Assembly (NCBI GenBank): GCA_963784195.1
Contig: CAWARA010000020.1
Span: 1,054,001 to 1,118,000 of the forward strand
Direction of reading: 5' to 3'
From: CAVQAH01 sp963784195
Lineage (GTDB): Bacteria > Acidobacteriota > Vicinamibacteria > Vicinamibacterales > 2-12-FULL-66-21
DNA length: 64,000 bases
Part shown: positions 54,512-63,209 of the stretch, one piece after another
How the letters are laid out: each line of letters starts with the position of its first letter
Position numbering within the stretch: the stretch's first letter is position 1
Notes under the pieces: model-generated
Seen by the model: the letters and a program-made list of their open reading frames with translations, nothing else
The model's database searches: none
What the model was told of the DNA's origin: nothing
Translations under genes and position numbers: made by a program

Positions 54512-54557
54512 GCTCGTCGCTCGTAAACCGTTTCGAGACGCTCTTCGAGCGACGAGC
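54512..54557. terminator. GCTCGTCGCTCG hairpin between convergent genes
   Basis: GCTCGTCGCTCG (54512-54523) and CGAGCGACGAGC (54546-54557) are perfect 12-bp complements, between the receptor (+) and APC permease (-) ends. Unit 1 retains only the left arm (49902-49913), exactly at the duplication junction. Confidence 0.55.
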
Positions 54558-54570
54558 GACGAACTACGGA

Positions 54571-56002
54571 CTACGGATTCGACCGCGCGGAGTAAGAGGA
54601 CCAGTACCAATAGAACGGCAGACCGACAACCATCAGCGCAAGCCCCGCGAGAGCTCGTCCGGGCGTTGTCAGCAACGTGTTGATCACCAGCCATCCCGAA
54701 ACGAGCAGGAACAGCGCCGGCACGACCGGGTATCCCCAGGTACGATAGCCGCGTTCGGCGTCGGGCAAGGTCCGACGAAACACAAACACCGACGCGGTTG
54801 CGAGCGAGACAAAAATCAGGATGCTGAATACCGCGTAGTCCGTGAGTGTGTCGAACGAGCCGGACAGCACGAGGACGATCGCCCAGGCCGCCTGGGCGAA
54901 GAGTGCGCGAACCGGAACGCGCGTCCGTGGACTGACCCGCGAGAGGCCGCGGAAGAATAGCCCGTCACGCGCCATTGCATAGGGGATGCGCGCACAGACA
55001 AGGCTGGCGATCAGAAGCGACCCGAAGATCGACATTGCCAGCACTCCCGCCATCGCGCTCGCCGCTGAGGGACCAAGGACGCGCGTGATGACTTCCGTCG
55101 CGACGGAGGATGACGCGGAGAGGCCCGCAATCTCGGTGGGCGTGAGAACGTAGAAGTAGGCCGCGTTTACGAAGACATAGAGAAGAGCGATGACGCTGAT
55201 GCCGCCGATGATGGCGAGCGGCAGATTGCGCTGCGGGTCCTTCACCTCCTCCGCCACGTAGGTGACCTCGTTCCAACCGTTGTAGGCCCACAGCGCGCCG
55301 AGCATCGCCGCGCCGAAGCCGGCGGCCCCACCTCGTGCCGCAGCAGGAACCCCTTCGCATGCGCCGCCGTCGTTCGACAGCGCGAAGTGTGTCCAGGATC
55401 CATCCGCCAGCAGCAGCGCGCCGATGCCAACCGTGAGGACCAGCGCGATCTTCAGTACCCGTGAAGGCGGATGCGACTCGACCGCTGAAGGCAATCGCCG
55501 CGCAGTTCAAGGTGGTCACCACCAGCAACGCGGCAATTGCGGCGCCCTGAAGTCCGGTCACCGACAGGCGCCAGCCGGCCGGTTCCAGCGTCCACTGATG
55601 GTTCGCCAGCATGCCATTCGTGACCACGTTGATGAAGATGGCGAAGCCGGCAGCGAGACCAGCCATGGCGCCCGTACTCGCGACCCAGAATCGGGTCCAG
55701 CCGTAGAGAAACCCGAGAAGCGGACCGTACGCCTGGCGTATAAAGACGTACTCGCCGCCGGCGCGCGGCATCATCGCGGAGAGCTCGGCATACGTGAGCG
55801 CGCCCGTCAGGCTCAGTAGTCCTGCGACGATCCACACCAGCACGACCAATCCGGGAGTCTCGACATTGCACGTCATGACGCGTGCCTTGAGGAAGACTCC
55901 CGAACCAATGACGTCGCCGATGAGAATCGCAGCGGCTGCCAGCAGCCCAAGTCCGCGGACGAGGCCGACATTCTGCGATCCGGAGATTGTTGGTAGCGTC
56001 AC
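54571..56002 (-). CDS. APC-superfamily amino acid permease (1-bp frameshift)
   Basis: Corrected length about 476 residues with 12 membrane segments. The N-terminal frame has VRGLGLLAAAAILIGDVIGSGVFLKARVM (substrate-binding TM1 GSG motif) and LTYAELSAMMPRAGGEYVFIRQAYGP, the L-type/APC signature. One extra base in the CCC at 55458-55460 ends that frame; the second continues LKIALVLTVGIGALLLADGSW and GALWAYNGWNEVTYVAEEVKDPQRNLPLAI. Close to the LAT/SLC7 branch. Amino-acid exchange is probable; the substrate is not determined. Divergent from the ADOP at 56100. Confidence 0.85.
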
Positions 56003-56099
56003 TGAGTCAACCGTGGGCTAGTGTAGACGCGAACGAAGAGGTTCGTGACGGAGGAACTCAGTTCTTCTCATTTCCGTAGATCGGTGTCAGGCTCCTTCT

Positions 56100-58551
56100 A
56101 TGATGGATGACTTTCGTCAGGCCCTCCGCAGCCTGCGCAAGCAGTGGGGGTTCGCCGCCATCGCCATCCTTACGCTTGGCGTTCGGCATCGGCGTCAACG
56201 TCAGCCTGTTCGGCTTGGTCAGCGCGTTCTTCCTCCAGCCGCTGCCCGTGAAAGATGCGCACGAGCTGGTCATTGTGATGCAGCGAGGCGACGCACTCGG
56301 CATTCCCTACGGCCACTCCTATCCGGACTACCGTGATTACCGTGAAGCCACAGTCACGTTCTCAGATCTCGTGGCTTACTTTCCAACACCGGCACACTTG
56401 AGCGCGCCAGGTCAGATACCAGAGCGCACGTGGATCGAGGTCGTTTCGCCGAATTACTTCGCTCTGGCGGGGGTATCGCCCGCCTTTGGCGAATTTCCGC
56501 AGCCTGGAGAAGGAGAAGGCGAAGGGGCGCCGGCACGGGTCGTCCTCAGCTATCGCTACTGGCAGCGCCATTTCGGGGGCGACCCGTCGCTCGTCGGTCG
56601 TCCGATCACCATCAACGGGAAGAGTTTCACCGTGCTCGGCATCGCGCCGGCGAACTTCACCGGCCTGTCGTGGGCGATGGCCGTCAGCGCCTTCGTACCG
56701 TCCGGATCGATGAGCGCAGTCCTGAAAGATGGTGGGGCATTCCGCGACAATCGTGGTACGCCGGTCTGGCGGATGATCGGCCGCCTGGCGGCCGGGAAGA
56801 CGGTCCGGGAGGCACGCGCCGAGATGGAGATCGCGGCCAAACGGCTGGCCGACGCGTATCCGGCCGAACACAAGGGCAGTCGCGTGCTCGTGATTCCAGA
56901 GAACCGTGCCAGGCCCGATCCCGCAGTCGCCGGCTTTCTGCCGGTGTTCGCCGCGGTGTTCTCGGCCATGGTGGCGTTGGTGATGCTGATTGCCTGCGCG
57001 AACGTGGCGAACCTCATGCTGTCGCGCGCGGTCACGCGCCGGCGCGATCTGGTGATCCGCTCCGCCCTTGGCGCCAGCCGTTTTCGGCTTATCCGTCTTC
57101 AGGTCGTTGAAAGTCTCATCCTCGCCGCATGTGCTGGCGTGCTCGGGCTCCTGCTGGCCCAGCTGTCTGGTCAGGCGCTGACCGCGTTCATGCCGACGAG
57201 TGAGGTTCCCATCGTCGAGCAGCGGCCGATGGACCCGTGGGTGTACGTCTTCACGTTCCTGGTTTCGGCTGTGGCGGGTATTGGGACAGGACTCTGGCCG
57301 GCGCGAAGGGCCACCCGTTTCGACCTCGTAGAGACGCTGAAGGACAGTGCCAGCCTCGCGGGCACATCCCGTCATAGATTCCGCAACCTCCTTGTGATCG
57401 GGCAGGTGACGATGTCGCTGGTCGTGTTGATCAGCGCAGGGCTGTTCCTGCACAGCCTCATGCAGATGCAGCACATCGCTCTCGGCTTCAAGCCCGAACG
57501 TCTGCTCATGATGTCGATCGATCTGGAACTCCAGCAGTACACGACTCCGCGTGGATTGCGTTTTGTCGAGGAACTCCTGACGCGTGCTGAGGCGTTGCCG
57601 GGCGTTGAGAGAGCGACGGTGTCCAGTCACGTTCCATTCGACTATGGGATGCAGATCACGGACGTGGCGATCGACGGAACCATTCCCGGCTCCAAGGACG
57701 AATACGCCTCGAGCGCCTTCAACGTCGTTGGTCCGAACTTCTTCGACACGACCGGCGCAGTGCTGACTCGGGGCCGGGGCTTCGATGCCACGGACGACGA
57801 ACGGTCGCGGCGCGTGGCCGTCGTCAACCAGGCAATGGCGCGGAAGCTGTGGCCGTCCGAGGACCCGATCGGACGGCGGTTCCGCTTCGGCCGGAACGGG
57901 CCCTGGATCGAAGTAGTGGGTGTCGCCAGCGACGGGAAATACGTGATGCTCGCGGAGGAACCCCGGACGTACTTTTACCTGCCGCTCTCGCAGGAGTATC
58001 GCTCGCCGATGACGCTGATGGTGCGGTCCGCATCAGAACCGGCGGCACTCGTCCAGCCGCTGCAGCGCCTCCTCGGCGAGATGGATTCCCACCTTCCCGT
58101 CTTCAATGTTCGGACAATGGACGAGCACGTCCGCAGCAGCGTGTTTGGGCTCATGCCGCTGCGCATTGGAGCGAGCATGGCCGCCTTGCAGGGCGTGATC
58201 GCGCTCCTGCTCGCGCTGATGGGCCTCTACGCGGTCGTTTCGTACGGCGTCAGCCAGCGCATTCGTGAGATTGGCGTCCGCATGGCGCTTGGTGCGGCGC
58301 CGAGGGACGTTCTGCGGCTGGTGGTGCGCGAGGGGATGAGACTTTCACTCGTCGGGATTGCAATCGGCCTGCTGGTCGCGTTCGGTGTGGGACTGGCGCT
58401 CTCGCGGGTTCTTTACGGCCTTGCGCCCGTGGATATCGCCGTGCTGGCCGGTGTGACGCTGCTCCTTCTCTTTGTCTCGGCGCTCGCCTGCTATCTGCCG
58501 GCCCGAAGGGCGACACGCGTCGATCCTCTGGTTGCTTTGCGTTACGAGTGA
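56100..58551 (+). CDS. ADOP-family permease (1-bp frameshift)
   Basis: Corrected length about 816 residues from ATG 56100 (MMDDFRQALRSLRKQWGFAAIAILTL). One extra T at 56176-56177 shifts the frame; corrected, TM1 reads LTLAFGIGVNVSLFGLVSAFFLQPLP. The rest is intact: periplasmic core, FtsX domain (MVALVMLIACANVANLMLSRAVTRRRDL), second core and C-terminal FtsX domain ending ATRVDPLVALRYE. No PadR is adjacent and no N-terminal PadR-associated domain is present. Transport substrate unknown. Confidence 0.88.
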
Positions 58552-58594
58552 TGGCTTGTCGAATCCGACCTCGGTTCAACAAGAAGGATGACGC

Positions 58595-59038
58595 TCAATC
58601 CGCCGCCTCAGCATTGACCTCAATCACGTTTCGATCGGGATCCAGGATGTAGATCTGTGGAAATCCTGCCTTTCCAGCAGCATTGACACGCATCGGCCGC
58701 GGATTCTCAGGAGTTGGTCTGGGATTCGGGTCGGTGGTCTTCCGAAAGCCCTTGGACTCCAAATAAGCAATCGCTCCGGAGAAACTGGGCACACGGATCG
58801 CAAAATGCGCGTCGTGAGAATCGACCGCTTTGTCCGATCGGAATGTGGGATGGTCCTCGCTCTTCGGAACGATCAGGTGAAGGCTGCGGTCGCCCAGCTT
58901 GTACCACGCGCCATCGAAATCAAAAGCTGGACGGCTCTTGTCTTCTTCCAGGCCGAGCACGCCCTCGTAGAAACTCCTCGCTTTGTCGATGTCGCTGACC
59001 GGCAGGCTGACGTGGTGAAGCATTCCATTGTTCAGCAT
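58595..59038 (-). CDS. VOC-superfamily (glyoxalase-fold) protein
   Basis: 147 residues. The start LHHVSLPVSDIDKARSFYEGVLGLEED and the end FPQIYILDPDRNVIEVNAEA show the paired beta-alpha-beta-beta-beta modules, with candidate metal ligands H in LHHVSL, H in SLHLIVP and E in NVIEVN. Small single-domain members include FosA-like and methylmalonyl-CoA-epimerase-like proteins; none can be chosen. Convergent with the ADOP gene; the amidohydrolase lies 32 bp upstream on the same strand. Confidence 0.8.
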   Translation of the reverse strand: MLNNGMLHHVSLPVSDIDKARSFYEGVLGLEEDKSRPAFDFDGAWYKLGDRSLHLIVPKSEDHPTFRSDKAVDSHDAHFAIRVPSFSGAIAYLESKGFRKTTDPNPRPTPENPRPMRVNAAGKAGFPQIYILDPDRNVIEVNAEAAD

Positions 59039-59070
59039 GGCTCACCTATGGTCGTGACGAGATCGCAACG

Positions 59071-60531
59071 TCATTCCTTGACAGGCGCGCGGATGGCGCG
59101 GCCGGGGCGCGCTTTGGTGATCTCGCCGCGATCGACGACCACCTGGCCGCCAATCACGACGAAGGGAATTCCTGACGACGGGATCGCTGCGTTTTCGTAC
59201 GTGGCTCGGTCGATGACCGTCGCGGGATCGAAGATGGTGAGATCCGCATCGGCCCCGATGCGGATGCGGCCCTTGACCGCCATCGAAGGCGTGCGCCGTT
59301 CGAGGCGTCGCGCGGGCTCGAGCGACATCCTCCGGATTGCATCCATCAGCGGCACGACACGTTCGTCCCGGACGTAGCGACCGAGTACTTTGGCATAGGT
59401 GCCGGACGTGCGGGGATGTCCCCGCCCTTTCTCGATGAAGCCGTCGCTGGCAATCATCGCCAGCGGGCTCGCGATTGCGGCGCGTGTCTGCTGCTCGGGT
59501 CGACCGTGGATGATCACAGTGCCACCGCTCAGGCGCGCCTTCTCGAACGTCGTGCGCGTGAGGCGCTCGCCGGTCGAGACGAGCTGATGCTCCGCGATGC
59601 GCTCGTCGGACCAGCTCCGCCAGTCATCGAAGAGCGCGGACTGGATCTCGGTCATCCCTGCGCCGTAGGGATAGGCCTCGGTCGTGACGTCCTGACCCCG
59701 GTCGCGCGCCGCCTGGATAGCGGCCAGAAACTGCGGGAGCTCGTCGTCTGCCGACGAGTTGACGTGGACGATGTGGAGCGGTGCTTGCGCCGCCTCCGCC
59801 GCCTTGATCGTTTCCATCAAGCCCGCCAGGCCGCCGCGCATATGGATGTGGACGGAGGCGCGCGCTGGTGCCGCGACTCGAAACATGCGTTCGATCTCCG
59901 CCATGGTCGCACCGGGTGTATAGGCGCTGCCGAATCCCATGGCGACAGCGCCCTGCGCAAGCCCCTTGCGGAGAAGAGCCTCCATGTCGGCCATCTGCGC
60001 CTCGCTCGCCGCGCCGCTTCCACCAATGCCCGCCGGCATAAGCCCCTTGCTGGGGTCGCCAAGCACCTTCATGCGCACGGGGACGTGACCGACAGAGACG
60101 CCGTAGTTGACGATCTGCCCGCCCTCGCGTGCTGCATACCACCGGGCCACATCGCCTGTCCCCACTTCCAGCTCGAATGCCGACGTGACGCCGTCGCGCA
60201 CCATCATCCGGTACGACTCTTCCTGCTGTCCGTGCTCGTGCAGATCCACGAAGCCCGGGGCGACGACGTGGCTGGTCGCGTCGATGACGCGGGCACCGGC
60301 GAGCGGCGCTTCGGAGATCGCCTCGACCTTCCCGGCGCGGACGCCCACGTGGCGCACGGCGTCAAGGCCCGATTCCGGATCCATCACGCGACCGTTGGCG
60401 ATCACCAGGTCGTATCGCGGCGGTGGCTGTTGAGCGTGCCATGCCAGAGGCGGCGTTCCAGCCAGGACGAAGACCAGCCCTGACAAGGCGAGAGGTGCAG
60501 CTGAGAATCGCATCGATGAGACCGTCTCCAT
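59071..60531 (-). CDS. Exported amidohydrolase, N-acyl-D-amino-acid deacylase-like
   Basis: 486 residues with a signal peptide. Amidohydrolase landmarks: the N-terminal beta-sandwich YDLVIANGRVMDPESGLDAVRHVGVRAGKVEAIS, metal motif VVAPGFVDLHEHG (HxH), the histidines in LHIVHVNSS and the aspartate in LAMIASDGF, and the closing domain GRIRIGADADLTIFDPATVIDRATYENAAIPSSGIPFVVIGGQVV. This matches the D-aminoacylase branch in length and order. Likely hydrolysis of N-acyl amino acids or related amides in the periplasm. The 60532-60647 gap upstream shows nothing recognisable. Confidence 0.85.
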   Translation of the reverse strand: METVSSMRFSAAPLALSGLVFVLAGTPPLAWHAQQPPPRYDLVIANGRVMDPESGLDAVRHVGVRAGKVEAISEAPLAGARVIDATSHVVAPGFVDLHEHGQQEESYRMMVRDGVTSAFELEVGTGDVARWYAAREGGQIVNYGVSVGHVPVRMKVLGDPSKGLMPAGIGGSGAASEAQMADMEALLRKGLAQGAVAMGFGSAYTPGATMAEIERMFRVAAPARASVHIHMRGGLAGLMETIKAAEAAQAPLHIVHVNSSADDELPQFLAAIQAARDRGQDVTTEAYPYGAGMTEIQSALFDDWRSWSDERIAEHQLVSTGERLTRTTFEKARLSGGTVIIHGRPEQQTRAAIASPLAMIASDGFIEKGRGHPRTSGTYAKVLGRYVRDERVVPLMDAIRRMSLEPARRLERRTPSMAVKGRIRIGADADLTIFDPATVIDRATYENAAIPSSGIPFVVIGGQVVVDRGEITKARPGRAIRAPVKE

Positions 60532-60647
60532 GGTCGAGTTGCTATGTGCTGTGAACTATACGCGTTCTCCACCTCCGATCAATGGTTGGAAATAGTTGGC
60601 AATCCACCGCCAAGAACTCACAGGAGCTCACGAGATCAAGAGGCAGA

Positions 60648-61172
60648 CTAGCCAGAGTTCTCGTGACCTCCTGGCCTCGTGTTCAGAGGCCGCCCAGCGA
60701 TCAACGACCCTTTGCCACCGAGCCGCTCGATCGCCTGCTGCGACGCGAAGTTGAAGTTGTCGGTGCGCAAGCCGACAAGAACCTTGCAACCCAGATCGTC
60801 GAAGGCGTGCGCCAGCAGCATCAGTTTGCACACGGTGTTGACGCTCGTGCGCTGACGGCTCTTCGAGTACCACGTGTAGCCGATCTCGACCCGATCGATG
60901 GCGGCGACGATGTCGTGATATCTGGTGCTGCCGACGACCGTACCGCTCGCGAGCTCGCGAACGACCCACGGCAGCATGTGACCCGCGCGCTGCCCCTCGA
61001 GGGCATCCTGTATGTACCGAAGCGTCGCGTCCGCCGGCGGCACCGACGTGAACCACAGGTTCCACAACTCGCCATCGGCGGCCGCTCGCACGAGCCCGTC
61101 GTGATGGTCGACGGTCATGGGTTCGAGTCGAATGCCGTCACGTTCGAGAACAAGTGGTCTTGGGTGGATCAC
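60648..61172 (-). CDS. GNAT-family N-acetyltransferase
   Basis: 174 residues from the GTG at 61172 (VIHPRPLVLERDGIRLEPMTVDHHDGLVRAA), consistent with relatives beginning LVLERDGIRLEPM. Longer frames would translate the 17-bp hairpin and are rejected. The fold shows in GTVVGSTRYHDIVAAIDRVEIGYTWYSKSRQRTSVNTVCKLMLLAHAFDDLGCKVLVGLRTDNFNFASQQAIERLG, the RimJ-like subfamily that acetylates protein N-termini or small amines. Ribosome-binding site is weak. Confidence 0.8.
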   Translation of the reverse strand: MIHPRPLVLERDGIRLEPMTVDHHDGLVRAAADGELWNLWFTSVPPADATLRYIQDALEGQRAGHMLPWVVRELASGTVVGSTRYHDIVAAIDRVEIGYTWYSKSRQRTSVNTVCKLMLLAHAFDDLGCKVLVGLRTDNFNFASQQAIERLGGKGSLIAGRPLNTRPGGHENSG

Positions 61173-61194
61173 GCTGCGCTCGCGTTGCCGTAGA

Positions 61195-61263
61195 TCGTCG
61201 CTCGTCGCTCGTGGCTCGTAAAGCTCCATCGGGCCTTTGGGTTCTTCGAGCGACGAGCGACGA
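61195..61263. terminator. Perfect 17-bp inverted repeat of the GAGCGACGA type
   Basis: TCGTCGCTCGTCGCTCG (61195-61211) pairs perfectly with 61247-61263. It lies between two minus-strand genes (VOC upstream, GNAT downstream) and resembles the hairpin at 54512-54557. Terminator or processing site, inferred. Confidence 0.5.
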
Positions 61264-61297
61264 GCACGAACCACGGCAGGATCTGTCCTATCGTCGC

Positions 61298-61756
61298 TCA
61301 CGCGCCGTCGTACGCCTGCTGCAACTGTTTGATATCGAGCTTGTTCATCGCCAGCATCGCATCCGCAACCCGCTTCGCTCGTGCGGGGTCCTTGTCGCCG
61401 AGCATCTGACCGAGCGCCGCCGGCACGATCTGCCACGACAGCCCGAACTTGTCCTTGAGCCATCCGCAGCGGCTCGGCGAGCCGCCGTCGGCGGTCAGCT
61501 TCGCCCACAGCTCGTCAATCTCCTGCTGCGATTCGCACGAGACGAAGAACGAGACCGCCTCGTTGAACTTGAACATGGGGCCGGCGTTCAGCGCCATGAA
61601 GTGCTGGCCGTCGAGCTCGAACTGCACCGACATGACCTTTCCCTGCATCTTGCTGACAGAGTGGACTTTCGAGTTCTTGAAGATCGAGGCGTAGAAGTTC
61701 ATGGCCTCTTCGGCCTGGGTGTCGAACCAGAGGAACGGCGTAATTTTCGGCATCAC
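61298..61756 (-). CDS. VOC-family protein, PhnB/3-demethylubiquinone-methyltransferase-like domain
   Basis: 152 residues. MPKITPFLWFDTQAEEAMNFYASIFKNSKV, MSVQFELDGQHFMALNAGPMFKFNEAVSFFVSCESQQEIDELWAKL and CGWLKDKFGLSWQIVPAAL are hallmarks of the family often annotated as 3-demethylubiquinone-9 3-methyltransferase; such proteins lack a SAM-binding fold, so that name is misleading. They may bind metal or small hydrophobic ligands. No operon partner is evident. Confidence 0.88.
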   Translation of the reverse strand: MMPKITPFLWFDTQAEEAMNFYASIFKNSKVHSVSKMQGKVMSVQFELDGQHFMALNAGPMFKFNEAVSFFVSCESQQEIDELWAKLTADGGSPSRCGWLKDKFGLSWQIVPAALGQMLGDKDPARAKRVADAMLAMNKLDIKQLQQAYDGA

Positions 61757-61863
61757 TGACTCCCCTTTCAGCTGTTCTGCGCGTCTGCGCGTTTGTCAGT
61801 AAGTCGGAGCCCGGTGGGGATTCTCGACATGCCGGTCGCAAACTTCGTATAGCATCCGCGCTG

Positions 61864-63207
61864 ATGCTGACGCGCCGGGAGTTCATCGAGGCGACGGTGG
61901 CAACGACGGCACTCGCCGCGAGCGGCATCGCGCAGCCCGCACCCCGGCGGCCCAATGTGCTGTTCATACTGGCCGACGACCTGGGGTACGGCGATCTCAG
62001 TTGCTACGGCCGTCCGGACTATCAGACACCAGTACTCGACGGGCTTGCTCGCCAGGGACTGAAGTTCACCAGCAACTATGCGGCGGCACCGGTGTGCACA
62101 CCAACGCGATGTGCGTACGTGACCGGGCGTTACGCGCAGCGACTCGCCGTCGGGCTGGAGCAGCCGTTGAGGCGGCCGAGATCTGACCTTGGGTTGCCGC
62201 CGGAGCATCCGACGGTTGCATCGCTGCTGAAAGGAAATGGCTACACGACATCGCTCGTCGGTAAGTGGCACCTTGGCTGGAAGCCCGAGTTCGGACCCAA
62301 CCGGCACGGCTTCGACGAGTTCTTCGGTATCTTGAGCGGTGCTGTCGATTACTTCACCCATAGGGATGGCGGCGACCCCACGGGAGATATCGCTGGCGTT
62401 CGGGATCTGTGGCAGGACCTGACCCCCGTCGAACGTACCGGGTACCTCACTGATCTGCTCACGGATAGAGCAGTCGAGGTGATCGCACGGCCGCACGCGA
62501 AGCCATTTTTTCTCAGCCTCCACTACACCGCCCCACATGCGCCATGGGAGGGGCCTGGCGATCAGGCGATGGCGCACGCAGCCCACGGCGGCGGTCCGAT
62601 GGTGGCGGGCGGTTCACTCAAGATCTTCGCTGAGATGATGAACAGCCTGGACGCCGGGATCGGCCGGGTCCTGGGCGCGCTCGAGCGAGCAAAACTGGAG
62701 CGCGAGACGCTGGTCATCTTCACCAGCGACAACGGTGGGGAGCGCTACTCCTTCAACTGGCCATTCTCGTCGGGGAAAATGACCTTGAACGAGGGGGGGA
62801 TTCGAGTCCCGGCGATCGTCCGCTGGCCGGGAATGGTACCGGCCGGCGGAATGACCGAGCAGGCGGCAATCACGATGGACTGGACGGCCACCATCCTCGC
62901 GGCAACCGGGACCCAGGCAGATTCGGCGTATCACCTCGACGGTCAGAACCTGCTGCCAATCTGTACGGGTCAGCGCACGCCGTACGATCGCGCGCTGTTC
63001 TGGCGAATCACTACGGCGGACGCGGCGCGCGTCGGACCCTGGAAGTATCTGAAAGATCGAACTGGCGAGCACCTGTTCGATCTCGCGAACGATCCGGGAG
63101 AGAAGTCCGATCTCGGGACGACGCACGCGGATCGCATGGCTGAAGTCCGAACCCAGTACCAAGCGTGGGTTTCACAGATGCTGCCGCTTCCGGCCGCATC
63201 ACCGTGA
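61864..63207 (+). CDS. Tat-exported sulfatase
   Basis: 447 residues. An N-terminal twin-arginine signal (LTRREFIEATVATTALAASG) suggests folded export. Sulfatase core: PNVLFILADDLGYGDLSCYG (metal aspartates D38, D39), the formylglycine site C78-TPTR in APVCTPTRCAYVTGRYAQR, GKWHLGWKPE, and DNGGERYSFNWPFSSGKMTLNEGGIRVP. Length and order are normal for type I sulfatases acting on sulfated glycans or small esters. Maturation needs a formylglycine-generating enzyme, not encoded here. Convergent with the methyltransferase, 2 bp between stops. Confidence 0.9.
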   Translation: MLTRREFIEATVATTALAASGIAQPAPRRPNVLFILADDLGYGDLSCYGRPDYQTPVLDGLARQGLKFTSNYAAAPVCTPTRCAYVTGRYAQRLAVGLEQPLRRPRSDLGLPPEHPTVASLLKGNGYTTSLVGKWHLGWKPEFGPNRHGFDEFFGILSGAVDYFTHRDGGDPTGDIAGVRDLWQDLTPVERTGYLTDLLTDRAVEVIARPHAKPFFLSLHYTAPHAPWEGPGDQAMAHAAHGGGPMVAGGSLKIFAEMMNSLDAGIGRVLGALERAKLERETLVIFTSDNGGERYSFNWPFSSGKMTLNEGGIRVPAIVRWPGMVPAGGMTEQAAITMDWTATILAATGTQADSAYHLDGQNLLPICTGQRTPYDRALFWRITTADAARVGPWKYLKDRTGEHLFDLANDPGEKSDLGTTHADRMAEVRTQYQAWVSQMLPLPAASP

Positions 63208-63209
63208 CG

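Larger units (their letters stand above)
45301..54522 (+). repeat. Direct tandem duplication, two units of about 4.61 kb
   Basis: Unit 1 is 45301-49912, unit 2 is 49913-54522. Both contain, in order, the 5' part of the proline-rich lipoprotein, a second lipoprotein (minus), a divergent promoter region and an Oar-like TonB receptor (plus) with its downstream region. Homology begins at GCGGCCGGCGCCGGCGG in each and ends at GCTCGTCGCTC. The receptors differ at few positions; the lipoprotein copy has diverged more. Confidence 0.93.

Noticed and set aside
61298..61756. Ubiquinone biosynthesis methyltransferase
   Set aside because: The common database name for this family is misleading; the fold is VOC and no SAM-binding motif is present.
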